From assembly GCF_900176515.1 (NCBI RefSeq), contig NZ_FWXV01000013.1, positions 124,001 to 188,000 on the forward strand: 64,000 bases of DNA, given 5' to 3'. Each line of letters opens with the position of its first letter. The stretch's first letter is position 1. The translations under genes and the position numbers were made by a program. This DNA is from Kibdelosporangium aridum. GTDB lineage: Bacteria; Actinomycetota; Actinomycetes; Mycobacteriales; Pseudonocardiaceae. Positions 17,990 through 26,200 of this stretch are shown piece after piece. The notes beneath the pieces are model-generated. The model was not told the origin of the DNA. It saw nothing but the letters and a program-made list of their open reading frames with translations, and did no database searches.

Positions 17990-20900
17990 TCACTCGGTGC
18001 CCGAGCACAGGTTCATCGGAAGCACGCCGTCGCCTGTGATCGTGGTCTGCACACTGTGGATGGTCACCGGCTGGTCGGAGGCGATCCGGAAGTCGGTCTG
18101 CTCGTTCTGCCGCTCGGCGAACTTGGCATCGTCCACCGTGACCGTCATGGTCTTCCAGGTGTTCGTGTTCTGGTTGACCACCGTGATCGCGCTCTTGTAG
18201 GGGTGCTCAACGGAGTCGTACTGCACCTGCCAGCCGTGTGTCCCGGAGTCGTAGTACGTCACGTCGAATGTCGCCGTGAACGTACCGTCGAACGCCAAGC
18301 GCCGCTCGACCCGGAAGTACATGTTCAGGTTGTTGGGCACCCTCAGCACGGTCTTGCGTGCCTCTTTCCCGCCGACTGTCACGGGTGTGGTCACGCCGTC
18401 GCCAGCGAGTTCCCGCTGGGCCAGTCCGAACTCGACGTTGTTCGCGCCAAGTGTGGTGCACGCCTTGGCCGTCTTGCCCGGCCCGATCACCGCGACCGGG
18501 AACTCCAGCCGGGGCAAGGCGACCGAGGGCGTGCTCAGCGAGATCGGGATGGCGCCGAAGCCTTGCTTGGCGTTGGCCGCAGCGGACACCGTCACATCGA
18601 TCCGAGCGCTGCCGTCGGCCGCGACCGGAACGGTTCCGGAGCTTGGGGTGACACTCAGGCCGTTGACGGGTTGCGCCACCCAGTTCACGGACTGCACCGA
18701 GATCGGCTTGGCGGGTTCAGCGCCCGCGCCCACGTCAAGGTTCAACGACGCGGCGGTCTGCGCGCCCGCGGTTACCGTTGTCGAGTCCACTGTGAGCTCG
18801 ACCGGGAACACGCCAGGCGGGAACTCGAGCGGCCCGGCGTCATACGAAGGCGGCGGGTTGTCCTTGCCCCAATCAGTCGGCTTGTCCGACAACGTGAACT
18901 GGAGCAAGTTGAAGCCGCTGAGACCCGGCAGCCACGTCTGCTGGGACGGACGTCCGCTCACGGTCAGCGACTTGATGTACTTGCCCGGTGCGGCGCCTGG
19001 CGCTTGGATCACCGTCACGCCCCGTTGAGTGCGGATGCGCACGCTGGAGAAAATCGGCGCGCTGATGGCCACTGTGGACGTTCCCGGCGTGGTCGGGTAC
19101 AGGCCCATCGCCGACCAGACGTACCACGAGCTCAGCGCACCGAGGTCGTCATTGCCCGGCTCACCGCCAGGAGCGTTCGAGTACATCGTGGTGAGCAGTT
19201 TGTGGACGCGCTCCTGAGTCTTATGTGGAGTCCCGGCGTAGTTGTAGAGCCAAGGCACCAGCATGTCGACCTCGTTGCCCGCCCAGTAGTACGGACGGTT
19301 CGGGCCCGCGTTGGACTCGGTGAAGAACGTGTCCAGCCTGCGCTGCACGTTGTCCTGGCCGATCGCCGAGAACAGCCCGGCGATGTTGTGCGGCACCATC
19401 CACAAGTACTGGCCCGCGTTGCCCTCCTGGAAACCGGACTGGCCGAAGTTCGTCATTCCGGTGGTGACCGGGTTGCCGGCGGGGAAGGCACCGGTGTCGC
19501 TGCGCGGCTGGAGGTAGCCGGAGTGCACGTTGTACAAAGTGGTCCAGTTGTGTGACCTGGCCAGGTAGTGCCGGTACTTGTCCTCGTCGCCGAGAGCGCG
19601 GGCGAACTGCGCGAGGCTGAAGTCCGCCGAGGCGTACTCAAGGGTGGCCGAGGCACCGTTGTTCACGTCGGAGATGTCGCTGCGCACCGTGTTGGGCACG
19701 TAGCCGCGGCTCTTGTAGTCGGCAAGGCCAGGCCGCTGCTCGTACCACCCCTGACCGAGCTGATCGGGCGTCGGAACGACCTCCGCGCCCTTGACCATCG
19801 CGGCGAGTGCGGCTTTGGTGTCGAAGTCCCGTGCACCGAACGCGTATGCGGAGGAGATCATCGGCACGGCAGCGTCGCCGTTCATCACGCCCGTGTACCC
19901 GTTGGCGACCGGCCACTTGGGCAACCAGCCGCCTTGCGCCGCGTTGTTCACAAGCGACTGCATCATCTGACTCGACTCGGTGGGCGCGATCAGTGCCTGC
20001 AGTTGGATCAAGGTGCGGTAGACGTCCCAGCCGGAGAAGTTGGCGTACTGGACCTTGCCCGGCGGCAGGGTGTGCACCTTGTTGTCAAAGCCGATGTACT
20101 GGCCGTTGACGTCGCTGAACACGTTGGGGTGCAACAACGAGTGGTACAGCGCGGTGTAGAACTGGATCCGCTGGTCGCGTGTCCCGCCTTCGATCTCCAC
20201 TGTGGACAGCAGGCGGTGCCACGCGGCCTTGGTCCGCGCTGCGACCGGATCGACGCCCCAGCCGGGGTTCTCGGCCTGCAGGTTCGCCCACGCGTTGGCG
20301 GCGCTGACATAGCTGATGGCGACTTTCAGCCCGACTTCGGCTTTCTGCGTCGTGTCGAACGTGACCCACGCGCCGGAACCCGGCCCCGCTGTCTCCTTGG
20401 CGCCGGGCGTCACGGTGTTCGCCTGCCAGGTGCCGTGGGAGGTGAACGGCCGATCGAAAACGGCAGCGTAGTAAAGCGTGTAGTTGTTCTGCCGGGCGCA
20501 GAAACGACCGCTGGTGATCGACCCGGACAGCCGGTCCGGTCCTTGGATCGACACGGTCGCAGTGGTGTTGCCGTTCTGCGACGAGCCTGTCTTGAACAGG
20601 AAGTTCGACTGGGTGGAGGCCGGGAAGCCGAACTCGCCGACACCAGTCCGCTGCGTGGCGGCCACCCGCACGTCCACGCCGTCGAGTTTGGTCCGGTAAT
20701 ACCCCGGCTTCGCCACCTCGTCGGCGTGACTGAACGGCTTGGTCGTTCGCGCGGGCGCCGCCTCGATCGCTCCGACAGTCGGCAGGATGGGCAGATCACC
20801 CTGGATCGGGCAGCCGACGCCGGACAGATGCGTCAGGCTCAGACCAGTGACCGCGGAGTCGTCGTAGTTGTAGCCACCACCGGTCGGCCGGGATGACGTC

Positions 20901-21118
20901 TCGGGGCTCCACGACAGCATCCCGAACGGCGCCACCGCGCCGGGGAACGTGTTCACCGAACCGACGAACTGGCCGCCGGTTCCCGTGCCGATGAACGGAT
21001 TCACCAGTTCGGTGGGGTCGATGACCGGCTGCGCGGTCGCTGTTGCCATGGGGATGACGCTAGTGAGCGCCACCGAGAGAACAACTCCGAGGCCTAACCG
21101 CCGGGCATGTGCGCGCAT
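17990..21118 (-). CDS. Secreted GH92 alpha-mannosidase
   Basis: 1042 aa with a Sec signal peptide (basic n-region, hydrophobic core, predicted cleavage near ATAQP, residues about 27-30). The GH92 domain begins VNPFIGTGTGG and includes SWSPETSSRPTGGGYNYDD, SGWDVYRT, and the active-site block GGEPGNDDLGALSSWYVW with the family's catalytic acidic residues. GH92 enzymes are Ca-dependent exo-mannosidases acting on alpha-1,2/1,3-mannosides of N-glycans or fungal mannan. The C-terminal about 280 residues look like a beta-sandwich (NPCBM/Big-like) followed by a carbohydrate-binding-like module, longer than a minimal GH92. A palindrome 25 bases upstream suggests LacI-type control. Confidence 0.95.
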   Translation of the reverse strand: MRAHARRLGLGVVLSVALTSVIPMATATAQPVIDPTELVNPFIGTGTGGQFVGSVNTFPGAVAPFGMLSWSPETSSRPTGGGYNYDDSAVTGLSLTHLSGVGCPIQGDLPILPTVGAIEAAPARTTKPFSHADEVAKPGYYRTKLDGVDVRVAATQRTGVGEFGFPASTQSNFLFKTGSSQNGNTTATVSIQGPDRLSGSITSGRFCARQNNYTLYYAAVFDRPFTSHGTWQANTVTPGAKETAGPGSGAWVTFDTTQKAEVGLKVAISYVSAANAWANLQAENPGWGVDPVAARTKAAWHRLLSTVEIEGGTRDQRIQFYTALYHSLLHPNVFSDVNGQYIGFDNKVHTLPPGKVQYANFSGWDVYRTLIQLQALIAPTESSQMMQSLVNNAAQGGWLPKWPVANGYTGVMNGDAAVPMISSAYAFGARDFDTKAALAAMVKGAEVVPTPDQLGQGWYEQRPGLADYKSRGYVPNTVRSDISDVNNGASATLEYASADFSLAQFARALGDEDKYRHYLARSHNWTTLYNVHSGYLQPRSDTGAFPAGNPVTTGMTNFGQSGFQEGNAGQYLWMVPHNIAGLFSAIGQDNVQRRLDTFFTESNAGPNRPYYWAGNEVDMLVPWLYNYAGTPHKTQERVHKLLTTMYSNAPGGEPGNDDLGALSSWYVWSAMGLYPTTPGTSTVAISAPIFSSVRIRTQRGVTVIQAPGAAPGKYIKSLTVSGRPSQQTWLPGLSGFNLLQFTLSDKPTDWGKDNPPPSYDAGPLEFPPGVFPVELTVDSTTVTAGAQTAASLNLDVGAGAEPAKPISVQSVNWVAQPVNGLSVTPSSGTVPVAADGSARIDVTVSAAANAKQGFGAIPISLSTPSVALPRLEFPVAVIGPGKTAKACTTLGANNVEFGLAQRELAGDGVTTPVTVGGKEARKTVLRVPNNLNMYFRVERRLAFDGTFTATFDVTYYDSGTHGWQVQYDSVEHPYKSAITVVNQNTNTWKTMTVTVDDAKFAERQNEQTDFRIASDQPVTIHSVQTTITGDGVLPMNLCSGTE

Positions 21119-21142
21119 GCGTGACTCCCGCAGGGCAGAGAT

Positions 21143-21154
21143 GACAACGTTGTC
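21143..21154. promoter_or_regulatory. LacI-type palindromic operator before the mannosidase gene
   Basis: Perfect palindrome GACAACGTTGTC with the central CG typical of LacI-family operators, 25 bases upstream of the GH92 start. LacI repressors commonly control actinobacterial glycoside hydrolases. The regulator is not next to it; the LacI gene at 55.7 kb probably recognises a different motif. Confidence 0.6.
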
Positions 21155-21473
21155 GTGGATCGGCGCGTAAGTTTAGGCGTTGTACTAATTGAGGGTCAAG
21201 GCGGCCAAATGGCGTCCATAAGCCACAGAGATGGCAAAGCCTGACCTGACGGCTCCACAGTGGGCGGAAAGTCCGTGCTGCTCGCTACGAGCTTTCTGCT
21301 CCCACGCGGAATAGAACTCACGGGCTTTCGGATGAGGAACACGATGCGCGCCATGTTGCGCTGTCCGTCTGGGAGCGCTCCGAAATCCCTGACACGTGTC
21401 TGCGGTCCCCGCGCAACGCCAGCATTGGCGGGCAAGCCTCGGCTGCGGGATATATGAGGGTATTCCACGTCTG
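21155..21473. other. Gene-free stretch
   Basis: About 320 bases between the GH92 and acyl-CoA dehydrogenase genes. Short open frames exist on both strands (for example 21196-21468 on minus, 21260-21457 on plus), but none has a recognisable domain, a ribosome-binding site or typical codon use. The sequence is less GC-biased than its surroundings. Nothing assignable seen. Confidence 0.5.
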
Positions 21474-22574
21474 TCAGGCCTGGCGGAACAGTTCGCGGGC
21501 GATGATAGTGCGCTGGATTTCCGATGCGCCTTCGTAGATCCGAGGTGCGCGGACCTCCCGGTACAGATGTTCCAGCAGGTGCCCGCGTTGCAAGGCGCGG
21601 GCACCATGGATCTGCACGGCGGCATCGACGACGTACTGGGCTGTCTCCGTGGCGAAAAGCTTGGCCATCGCGGCCCGTGAAGCGATGTTCTGCTCGCCCG
21701 AGTCATAAGCACGAGCCGCGGAATGCACCAGTAGCCGGGAGGCCTCGATGCGGGTGGCCATCTCGGCCAGTGTGTGCGAGACGGTTTGCTGGTCCTTCAA
21801 CGGTCCGCCGAAAGCGATCCGGCTTCCGGCATGTGAAACCGCCGCGTCCAGAGCAGCTTGCGCCATGCCGACGGCGAAGGCGCCGACGCTGGGGCGGAAC
21901 AAGTCCAGGGTGCGCATCGCGACCCGGAAGCCCTTGTTCTCCTCGCCGAGGAGTTCGTCTTGGTCGACGTAGACGCCGTCGAACGTCAAGCGGCCGATGG
22001 GATGCGGGCTGACCATGTCGAGGTGTTCGCCGGACAAGCCGGCTCGATCGCCTGGCACCACGAAAGCCGAGACACCCCGTGCGCCCGCGTCCGAAGTCCG
22101 GGCGAAAACCGAGTAGACGTCCGCTTCGGGAGCGTTGGAGATCCAGATCTTCTCTCCGGACAGCCGCCAGCCTGAGCCGTCACGGGTCGCACTCAACTGC
22201 AAGGCAGCCGCGTCGGAGCCTGCGTCCGGTTCGGTCAACGCGAAAGCCGCGACCGCGTCGCCCGCGGCCACGGCCGGAACCCAGCGGGAGACTTGGCTGT
22301 CCACACCGGACTGCAGGATGGGATACGTGCCCAAGCCCTGCAAAGCCAAGGCTGTCTCGGCTTCGGTGCAGACCGTCGCGAGGGCTTCCCGCAACAGGCA
22401 CAGATCCATGGCCGCGGCGTCCCGGGTGGGCTTGCCGGACTCGACGCCGGGGAACAACCGGGCGAGCAGGCCCAGCGAGCCCATGGTTTTGATCAGTTCC
22501 CGGTTCACCGCACCGGGTTTGCCCGCTTGGGCCAACGGCACCAACTGCTCGGCCGCCAACGCCTTGACGTCCAT
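21474..22574 (-). CDS. Acyl-CoA dehydrogenase
   Basis: 366 aa flavoenzyme. FALTEPDAGSDAAAL and GEKIWISNAP are the two FAD/substrate signature segments, and IYEGASEIQRTIIARELF at the C-terminus holds the Glu-containing region typical of the family. The ATG at 22574 has GGAGG 8 bases upstream. An ATG at 22580 overlaps the previous gene's stop as ATGA but is only about 2 bases from that site, so 22574 is preferred. It directly follows the aryl-CoA monooxygenase/reductase gene. Expected role: an oxidation or desaturation step on a ring-derived acyl-CoA. Confidence 0.93.
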   Translation of the reverse strand: MDVKALAAEQLVPLAQAGKPGAVNRELIKTMGSLGLLARLFPGVESGKPTRDAAAMDLCLLREALATVCTEAETALALQGLGTYPILQSGVDSQVSRWVPAVAAGDAVAAFALTEPDAGSDAAALQLSATRDGSGWRLSGEKIWISNAPEADVYSVFARTSDAGARGVSAFVVPGDRAGLSGEHLDMVSPHPIGRLTFDGVYVDQDELLGEENKGFRVAMRTLDLFRPSVGAFAVGMAQAALDAAVSHAGSRIAFGGPLKDQQTVSHTLAEMATRIEASRLLVHSAARAYDSGEQNIASRAAMAKLFATETAQYVVDAAVQIHGARALQRGHLLEHLYREVRAPRIYEGASEIQRTIIARELFRQA

Positions 22575-22576
22575 GG

Positions 22577-24898
22577 TCATCCCCTCCAGCGGGCGTGCGC
22601 GGTCTTGGGCTCGCCGGACCGGATCAGGTCCAGGCGTGGCTTCGGCCCGTCGGTCCGGCCGGTGCGAGGCTTGCGGTTGCCCGCCGCGAACGGCTTTGGC
22701 CACGTGACCCCGGTGTAGTCCTGGTCCGCCGCCGCGTGCAATGTCCAGTGTGGATCGTAGAGATGGGTGCGGCCCAAGGCACACAGGTCCGCTCGTCCCG
22801 CCAGGATGAGCGAGTTCACGTCGTCGTATGAGGAGATCGCGCCCACCGCGATCACCGCGACGCCGTACTTGCGTCCGATCTCATTGCGGATCCGGTCGGC
22901 GTACGGGGTCTGATAGCTGCGGCCGTACGCGGGTTTCTCCGTGCTTACGACCTGGCCGGTGGACACATCGACACCGTCGACGCCGTGCTCGGCGAACGCA
23001 CGGGCGATCTCGACCGAATCAGCGGCGTCGATTCCGCCTTCGCACCAGTCGGTCGCGGAGATGCGCACGGTCATCGGCCCCTGCCAGACCGCCCGGATGG
23101 CATCGAAGACTTCCAGCGGATAACGCAGCCGGTTTTCCAGCGAGCCGCCATACGAGTCAGTGCGCTGGTTGGTCAGCGGAGACAGGAACGACGACAGCAG
23201 ATATCCGTGTGCGCAGTGCAGTTCCAGCAAGTCGAACCCGGCACGCGCGGCTGCCTGCGCCGAAGCCACGAACTCCGCCTTGATCGAGGCCATCTCGTCC
23301 AGCGTCAGCTCACGGGGAGTCTGGTTGGCCGGCGAGTACGGGATCGCGGACGGCCCGCACACCTCCCAGTTGCCGGACGGCAGCGGCTGGTCGATGCCTT
23401 CCCACATCAGCTTGGTCGAACCCTTGCGGCCGGAATGGCCAAGCTGGATGCCGATCTTCGCGTCCGACTGGGTGTGCACGAAGTCGACGATGCGTGTCCA
23501 CGACTCTTCGTGTGACGGCTTGTACATCCCGGTACAGCCGGGCGTGATCCGGCCAGTCTCCGAGACGCACACCATCTCGGTCATCACCAGGCCCGCACCG
23601 CCCATGGCCTTGCTTCCCAAATGGACCAAGTGGAAGTCACCGGGCACGCCGTCGGTGGCGCTGTACATGTCCATGGGGGACACGATGATGCGGTTCTTCA
23701 GCTCAAGGTCGCCGATCTTGTACGGCTGGAACATCGGTGGCCGGACGTCGGCGAAGTCACGCGCGAACCACGCGTCCATGTCCGCGACGAACTCCGGGTC
23801 GCGCAGACGCAGGTTGTCATAAGTCACGCGGCGGCTGCGCGTGATGATGTTGAAGGCGAACTGATGCGGGTCTTGATCGGTGTACTGGCCGATGTTCTCG
23901 AACCACTCAAGGCTGGCCTGCGCGGCACGCTGGGTCGACGTGACGACCTGCCGCCGTTCGTCTTCATAGGCGGCCAATGCGGAGTCCACATCGGACTGCT
24001 CGTGCAGGCAAGCCGCCAGGGACAACGCGTCTTCCATGGCGAGCTTCGTGCCCGAGCCAATAGAGAAGTGCGCGGTGTGGGCAGCGTCGCCCAGCAGCAC
24101 GACGTTTTCGTGGCGCCATGTCGCGCACCGGATCGTGGCGAAGTTCGTCCACTTCGAATTGTTCCCGACGATCGAATGGCCGCCGAGCACGTCCGCGCAG
24201 AGCTCCCGGATCATCTCCAGGGACTTCTCGTCATTCTGACCGGGCAGAAGTCCTTGCGGTGCGGTGAAGCCCGCTCGCTCCCAGACGTCGTCGTGCATCT
24301 CCAGGATGAACGTGCTGGCGTCGCGGCTGTACGGATAGCCGTGCACCTGCATGACCCCGGCCGGGGTGTCGAGGATGTAGAACTTGAAGGCGTCGAACAC
24401 CAGGTCCGTGCCGAGCCAGATGTACTTGCAGCGCCGAGTTTCCACGGTCGGCTGGAAAACCGAGGCGTATCGGGCGCGCGTGGCGGAGTTGGCGCCGTCC
24501 GAGGCGACGATCAGGTCATAGCCGCTCAGATCCTGGGGGACCTCGGTACGGAAGTGGATCGTCACGCCAAGGTCGAGGCAGCGCTGCTGCAGGATGGTCA
24601 ACAGCCGCTGCCTGCTCATCGCCGCGAAGCCGTGCCCGCCCGAGGTGAACGTCGTGCCCCGGTAGTGCACGTCGATGTCGTCCCACTGGGCGAACTCTTT
24701 GCTCATCTCGGCGAAGATCGTGGTGTCGGCGTGCTCGATCCCGCCCAGTGTCTCGTCGGAGAACACCACGCCGAAGCCGAACGTGTCGTCCGGGGCGTTG
24801 CGCTCCCACACGGTGATCTCGTGACCGGGGTTGAGTGCCTTGGTCAACGCGGCGAAGTAGAGCCCGCCGGGTCCGCCGCCCGCTATCGCGATCCGCAC
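22577..24898 (-). CDS. 2-aminobenzoyl-CoA / salicylyl-CoA type monooxygenase-reductase (bifunctional)
   Basis: 773 aa fusion of two flavoenzymes. Residues about 1-380: class A FAD monooxygenase (IAIAGGGPGGLYFA; NVVLLGDAAHTAHFSIGSG). Residues about 390-740: Old Yellow Enzyme-type NADH:flavin oxidoreductase (FQPYKIGDLELKNRIIVSPM; LHCAHGYLLSSFLSP; YGGSLENRLRYP). This architecture matches 2-aminobenzoyl-CoA monooxygenase/reductase of anthranilate catabolism and the related salicylyl-CoA 5-hydroxylases. GTG 24898 is chosen because GAGG lies 8 bases upstream and the Rossmann strand starts at once; the longer frame reads into the divergent promoter. No aryl-CoA ligase is in view. The neighbouring acyl-CoA dehydrogenase, SDR and RidA genes fit anthranilate better than salicylate, by inference. 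Confidence 0.9.
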   Translation of the reverse strand: MRIAIAGGGPGGLYFAALTKALNPGHEITVWERNAPDDTFGFGVVFSDETLGGIEHADTTIFAEMSKEFAQWDDIDVHYRGTTFTSGGHGFAAMSRQRLLTILQQRCLDLGVTIHFRTEVPQDLSGYDLIVASDGANSATRARYASVFQPTVETRRCKYIWLGTDLVFDAFKFYILDTPAGVMQVHGYPYSRDASTFILEMHDDVWERAGFTAPQGLLPGQNDEKSLEMIRELCADVLGGHSIVGNNSKWTNFATIRCATWRHENVVLLGDAAHTAHFSIGSGTKLAMEDALSLAACLHEQSDVDSALAAYEDERRQVVTSTQRAAQASLEWFENIGQYTDQDPHQFAFNIITRSRRVTYDNLRLRDPEFVADMDAWFARDFADVRPPMFQPYKIGDLELKNRIIVSPMDMYSATDGVPGDFHLVHLGSKAMGGAGLVMTEMVCVSETGRITPGCTGMYKPSHEESWTRIVDFVHTQSDAKIGIQLGHSGRKGSTKLMWEGIDQPLPSGNWEVCGPSAIPYSPANQTPRELTLDEMASIKAEFVASAQAAARAGFDLLELHCAHGYLLSSFLSPLTNQRTDSYGGSLENRLRYPLEVFDAIRAVWQGPMTVRISATDWCEGGIDAADSVEIARAFAEHGVDGVDVSTGQVVSTEKPAYGRSYQTPYADRIRNEIGRKYGVAVIAVGAISSYDDVNSLILAGRADLCALGRTHLYDPHWTLHAAADQDYTGVTWPKPFAAGNRKPRTGRTDGPKPRLDLIRSGEPKTAHARWRG

Positions 24899-24995
24899 GC
24901 TGCCCACCTCTTCTGTCGTGAGCCTTACGACCGTCAAGGATACAACATATCGCGTTCTGTTGACGACCGTTACGAAAATCTGGCACGCTGGGTCG
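24899..24995. promoter_or_regulatory. Divergent promoter region of the aryl-CoA operons
   Basis: Ninety-seven bases separate two divergent starts, AT-richer than the flanking genes. The octamer ACGACCGT occurs twice in direct orientation (24927-24934 and 24963-24970), and TTGACG at 24960-24965 could be a -35 for the rightward genes, though no good -10 follows. A shared regulator is likely but not identified. Confidence 0.4.
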
Positions 24996-25751
24996 GTGAC
25001 GACAAGGAATTGCCTGGTCACGGGCGCAAGCCGGGGTATCGGCAGTGTGATCGCGGGCAGGCTGTCGGCCGCCGGTCACCGGGTCGCGCTCACCGCCCGC
25101 AGTGCGGACCAGCTCGCTGAGGTGGCGGAGAAGCTGCCCGGGCCATCATTGTGCCTTCCCGCCGACGTGACCGATCCGGCCGCCATGCAGAACGTGTTCT
25201 CGACGGTAGAAGAGACGTGGGGCACGGTGGAAGTCCTCGTCCTCAACGCCGGAGCGGCGGTGGCCAAGCCGATCGCCAAGCTGACCGACGAGGACTGGCA
25301 GGGCCAGCTCGACCTCAACCTCACCGCGCCCTTCCGGGCGATCCGCCGGGCAGTCCCGGCGATGACCGAGGGCGGATGGGGCCGCATCGTGGTGATCTCG
25401 TCGATCGCCGGAAAGGCAGGCGAGCCGAACCTCGCCGCGTACACCGCGAGCAAGCACGGTGTCATCGGTCTGGTTCGCGCCGTGGCGGCCGAGGTGGCCA
25501 GGAAGGGTGTCACCGTCAACGCGGTCTGCCCTGGTTACGTGGACACGCCGATGACTGACGGCTGGGTCGAGACGATCTCGTCGCGCACCGGCAAACCTCA
25601 GGACGAGATCCGGACGGCACTGGAGCGCAAGCAGCCGATCCACCGGCTGATCACGCCCGAGGAGGTGGCTGACGTGGTGGATCTGTGCGTTGCCAGCTCG
25701 GCCATCACCGGCCAGGCCATCAACGTCGACGGCGGTGCGGTGCAGTCATGA
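24996..25751 (+). CDS. SDR-family oxidoreductase (3-hydroxyacyl-CoA dehydrogenase-like)
   Basis: 251 aa classical short-chain dehydrogenase: cofactor loop TGASRGIG, NAG motif LVLNAGAAV, catalytic Ser in VVISSIAG, catalytic YTASK, and GQAINVDGGA near the end. GTG 24996 is taken because it places the beta strand NCLVTGAS at the usual position; residues further upstream belong to the promoter. It is ATGA-coupled to ridA and divergent from the aryl-CoA monooxygenase, suggesting it oxidises a 3-hydroxyacyl-CoA intermediate of the same pathway. Confidence 0.9.
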   Translation: MTTRNCLVTGASRGIGSVIAGRLSAAGHRVALTARSADQLAEVAEKLPGPSLCLPADVTDPAAMQNVFSTVEETWGTVEVLVLNAGAAVAKPIAKLTDEDWQGQLDLNLTAPFRAIRRAVPAMTEGGWGRIVVISSIAGKAGEPNLAAYTASKHGVIGLVRAVAAEVARKGVTVNAVCPGYVDTPMTDGWVETISSRTGKPQDEIRTALERKQPIHRLITPEEVADVVDLCVASSAITGQAINVDGGAVQS

Positions 25752-26200
25752 TCGAACGGGTGAACCCTCCGGAGCTGGGCAAGCCGTCCGGCTACTCGCA
25801 CGCGGTCGCCGTGAACACCGCCGACGCCGAGCGGATCGTGTTCCTGGCGGGTCAGACCGCGTTGAACGACGAGAACAAGATCGTCGGCGACGGTGTGGTC
25901 GAGCAGTTCGAGAAGGCACTGGGCAACCTGCTCGCCGCGTTGCGCGGTGCAGGTGGCGAGCCGAAAGACCTGGTCAGCGTCACGATCTACATCGTCGACA
26001 TGGACGACTACAAGGCGCACGCCCGCGAGATCGGCAGCGTGTGGCGCGCCCTGGTCGGCACCGAATATCCGGCGATGGCGGGCATTGGCGTGAGCCGGTT
26101 GTGGGACGTCGAAGCACTCGTCGAGGTTCAGGGCTTCGCAGCTGTGCCGATGAACCGCGGTCAAGAGGACCCAAAGCATACGAACGGCATCAGCGGCTGA
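25748..26200 (+). CDS. RidA/YjgF-family enamine/imine deaminase
   Basis: 150 aa. The RidA core is present: VFLAGQTALN (strand lining the active-site cleft), NLLAALRGAGGEPKDLVSVTIY, and VSRLWDVEALVEVQGFAAV. The Arg that binds the imine carboxylate in canonical RidA (IEI-AR near the C-terminus) is not obvious, so it may be a family variant. ATG 25748 overlaps the SDR stop as ATGA. A plausible job is hydrolysis of the enamine formed when 2-aminobenzoyl-CoA is dearomatised. The 3' end overlaps the convergent CHAT gene by 40 bases. Confidence 0.88.
   Translation: MIERVNPPELGKPSGYSHAVAVNTADAERIVFLAGQTALNDENKIVGDGVVEQFEKALGNLLAALRGAGGEPKDLVSVTIYIVDMDDYKAHAREIGSVWRALVGTEYPAMAGIGVSRLWDVEALVEVQGFAAVPMNRGQEDPKHTNGISG

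Noticed and set aside
19568..20896. 442-codon open frame on the plus strand
   Set aside because: Complement of the GH92 gene, which has a signal peptide and active-site motifs.
21196..21468. 90-codon minus-strand gene upstream of GH92
   Set aside because: No ribosome-binding site, no motif, atypical composition; left as gene-free.
23621..25120. 499-codon open frame on the plus strand over the aryl-CoA monooxygenase
   Set aside because: Shadow frame; it would also run across the divergent promoter and the SDR start.
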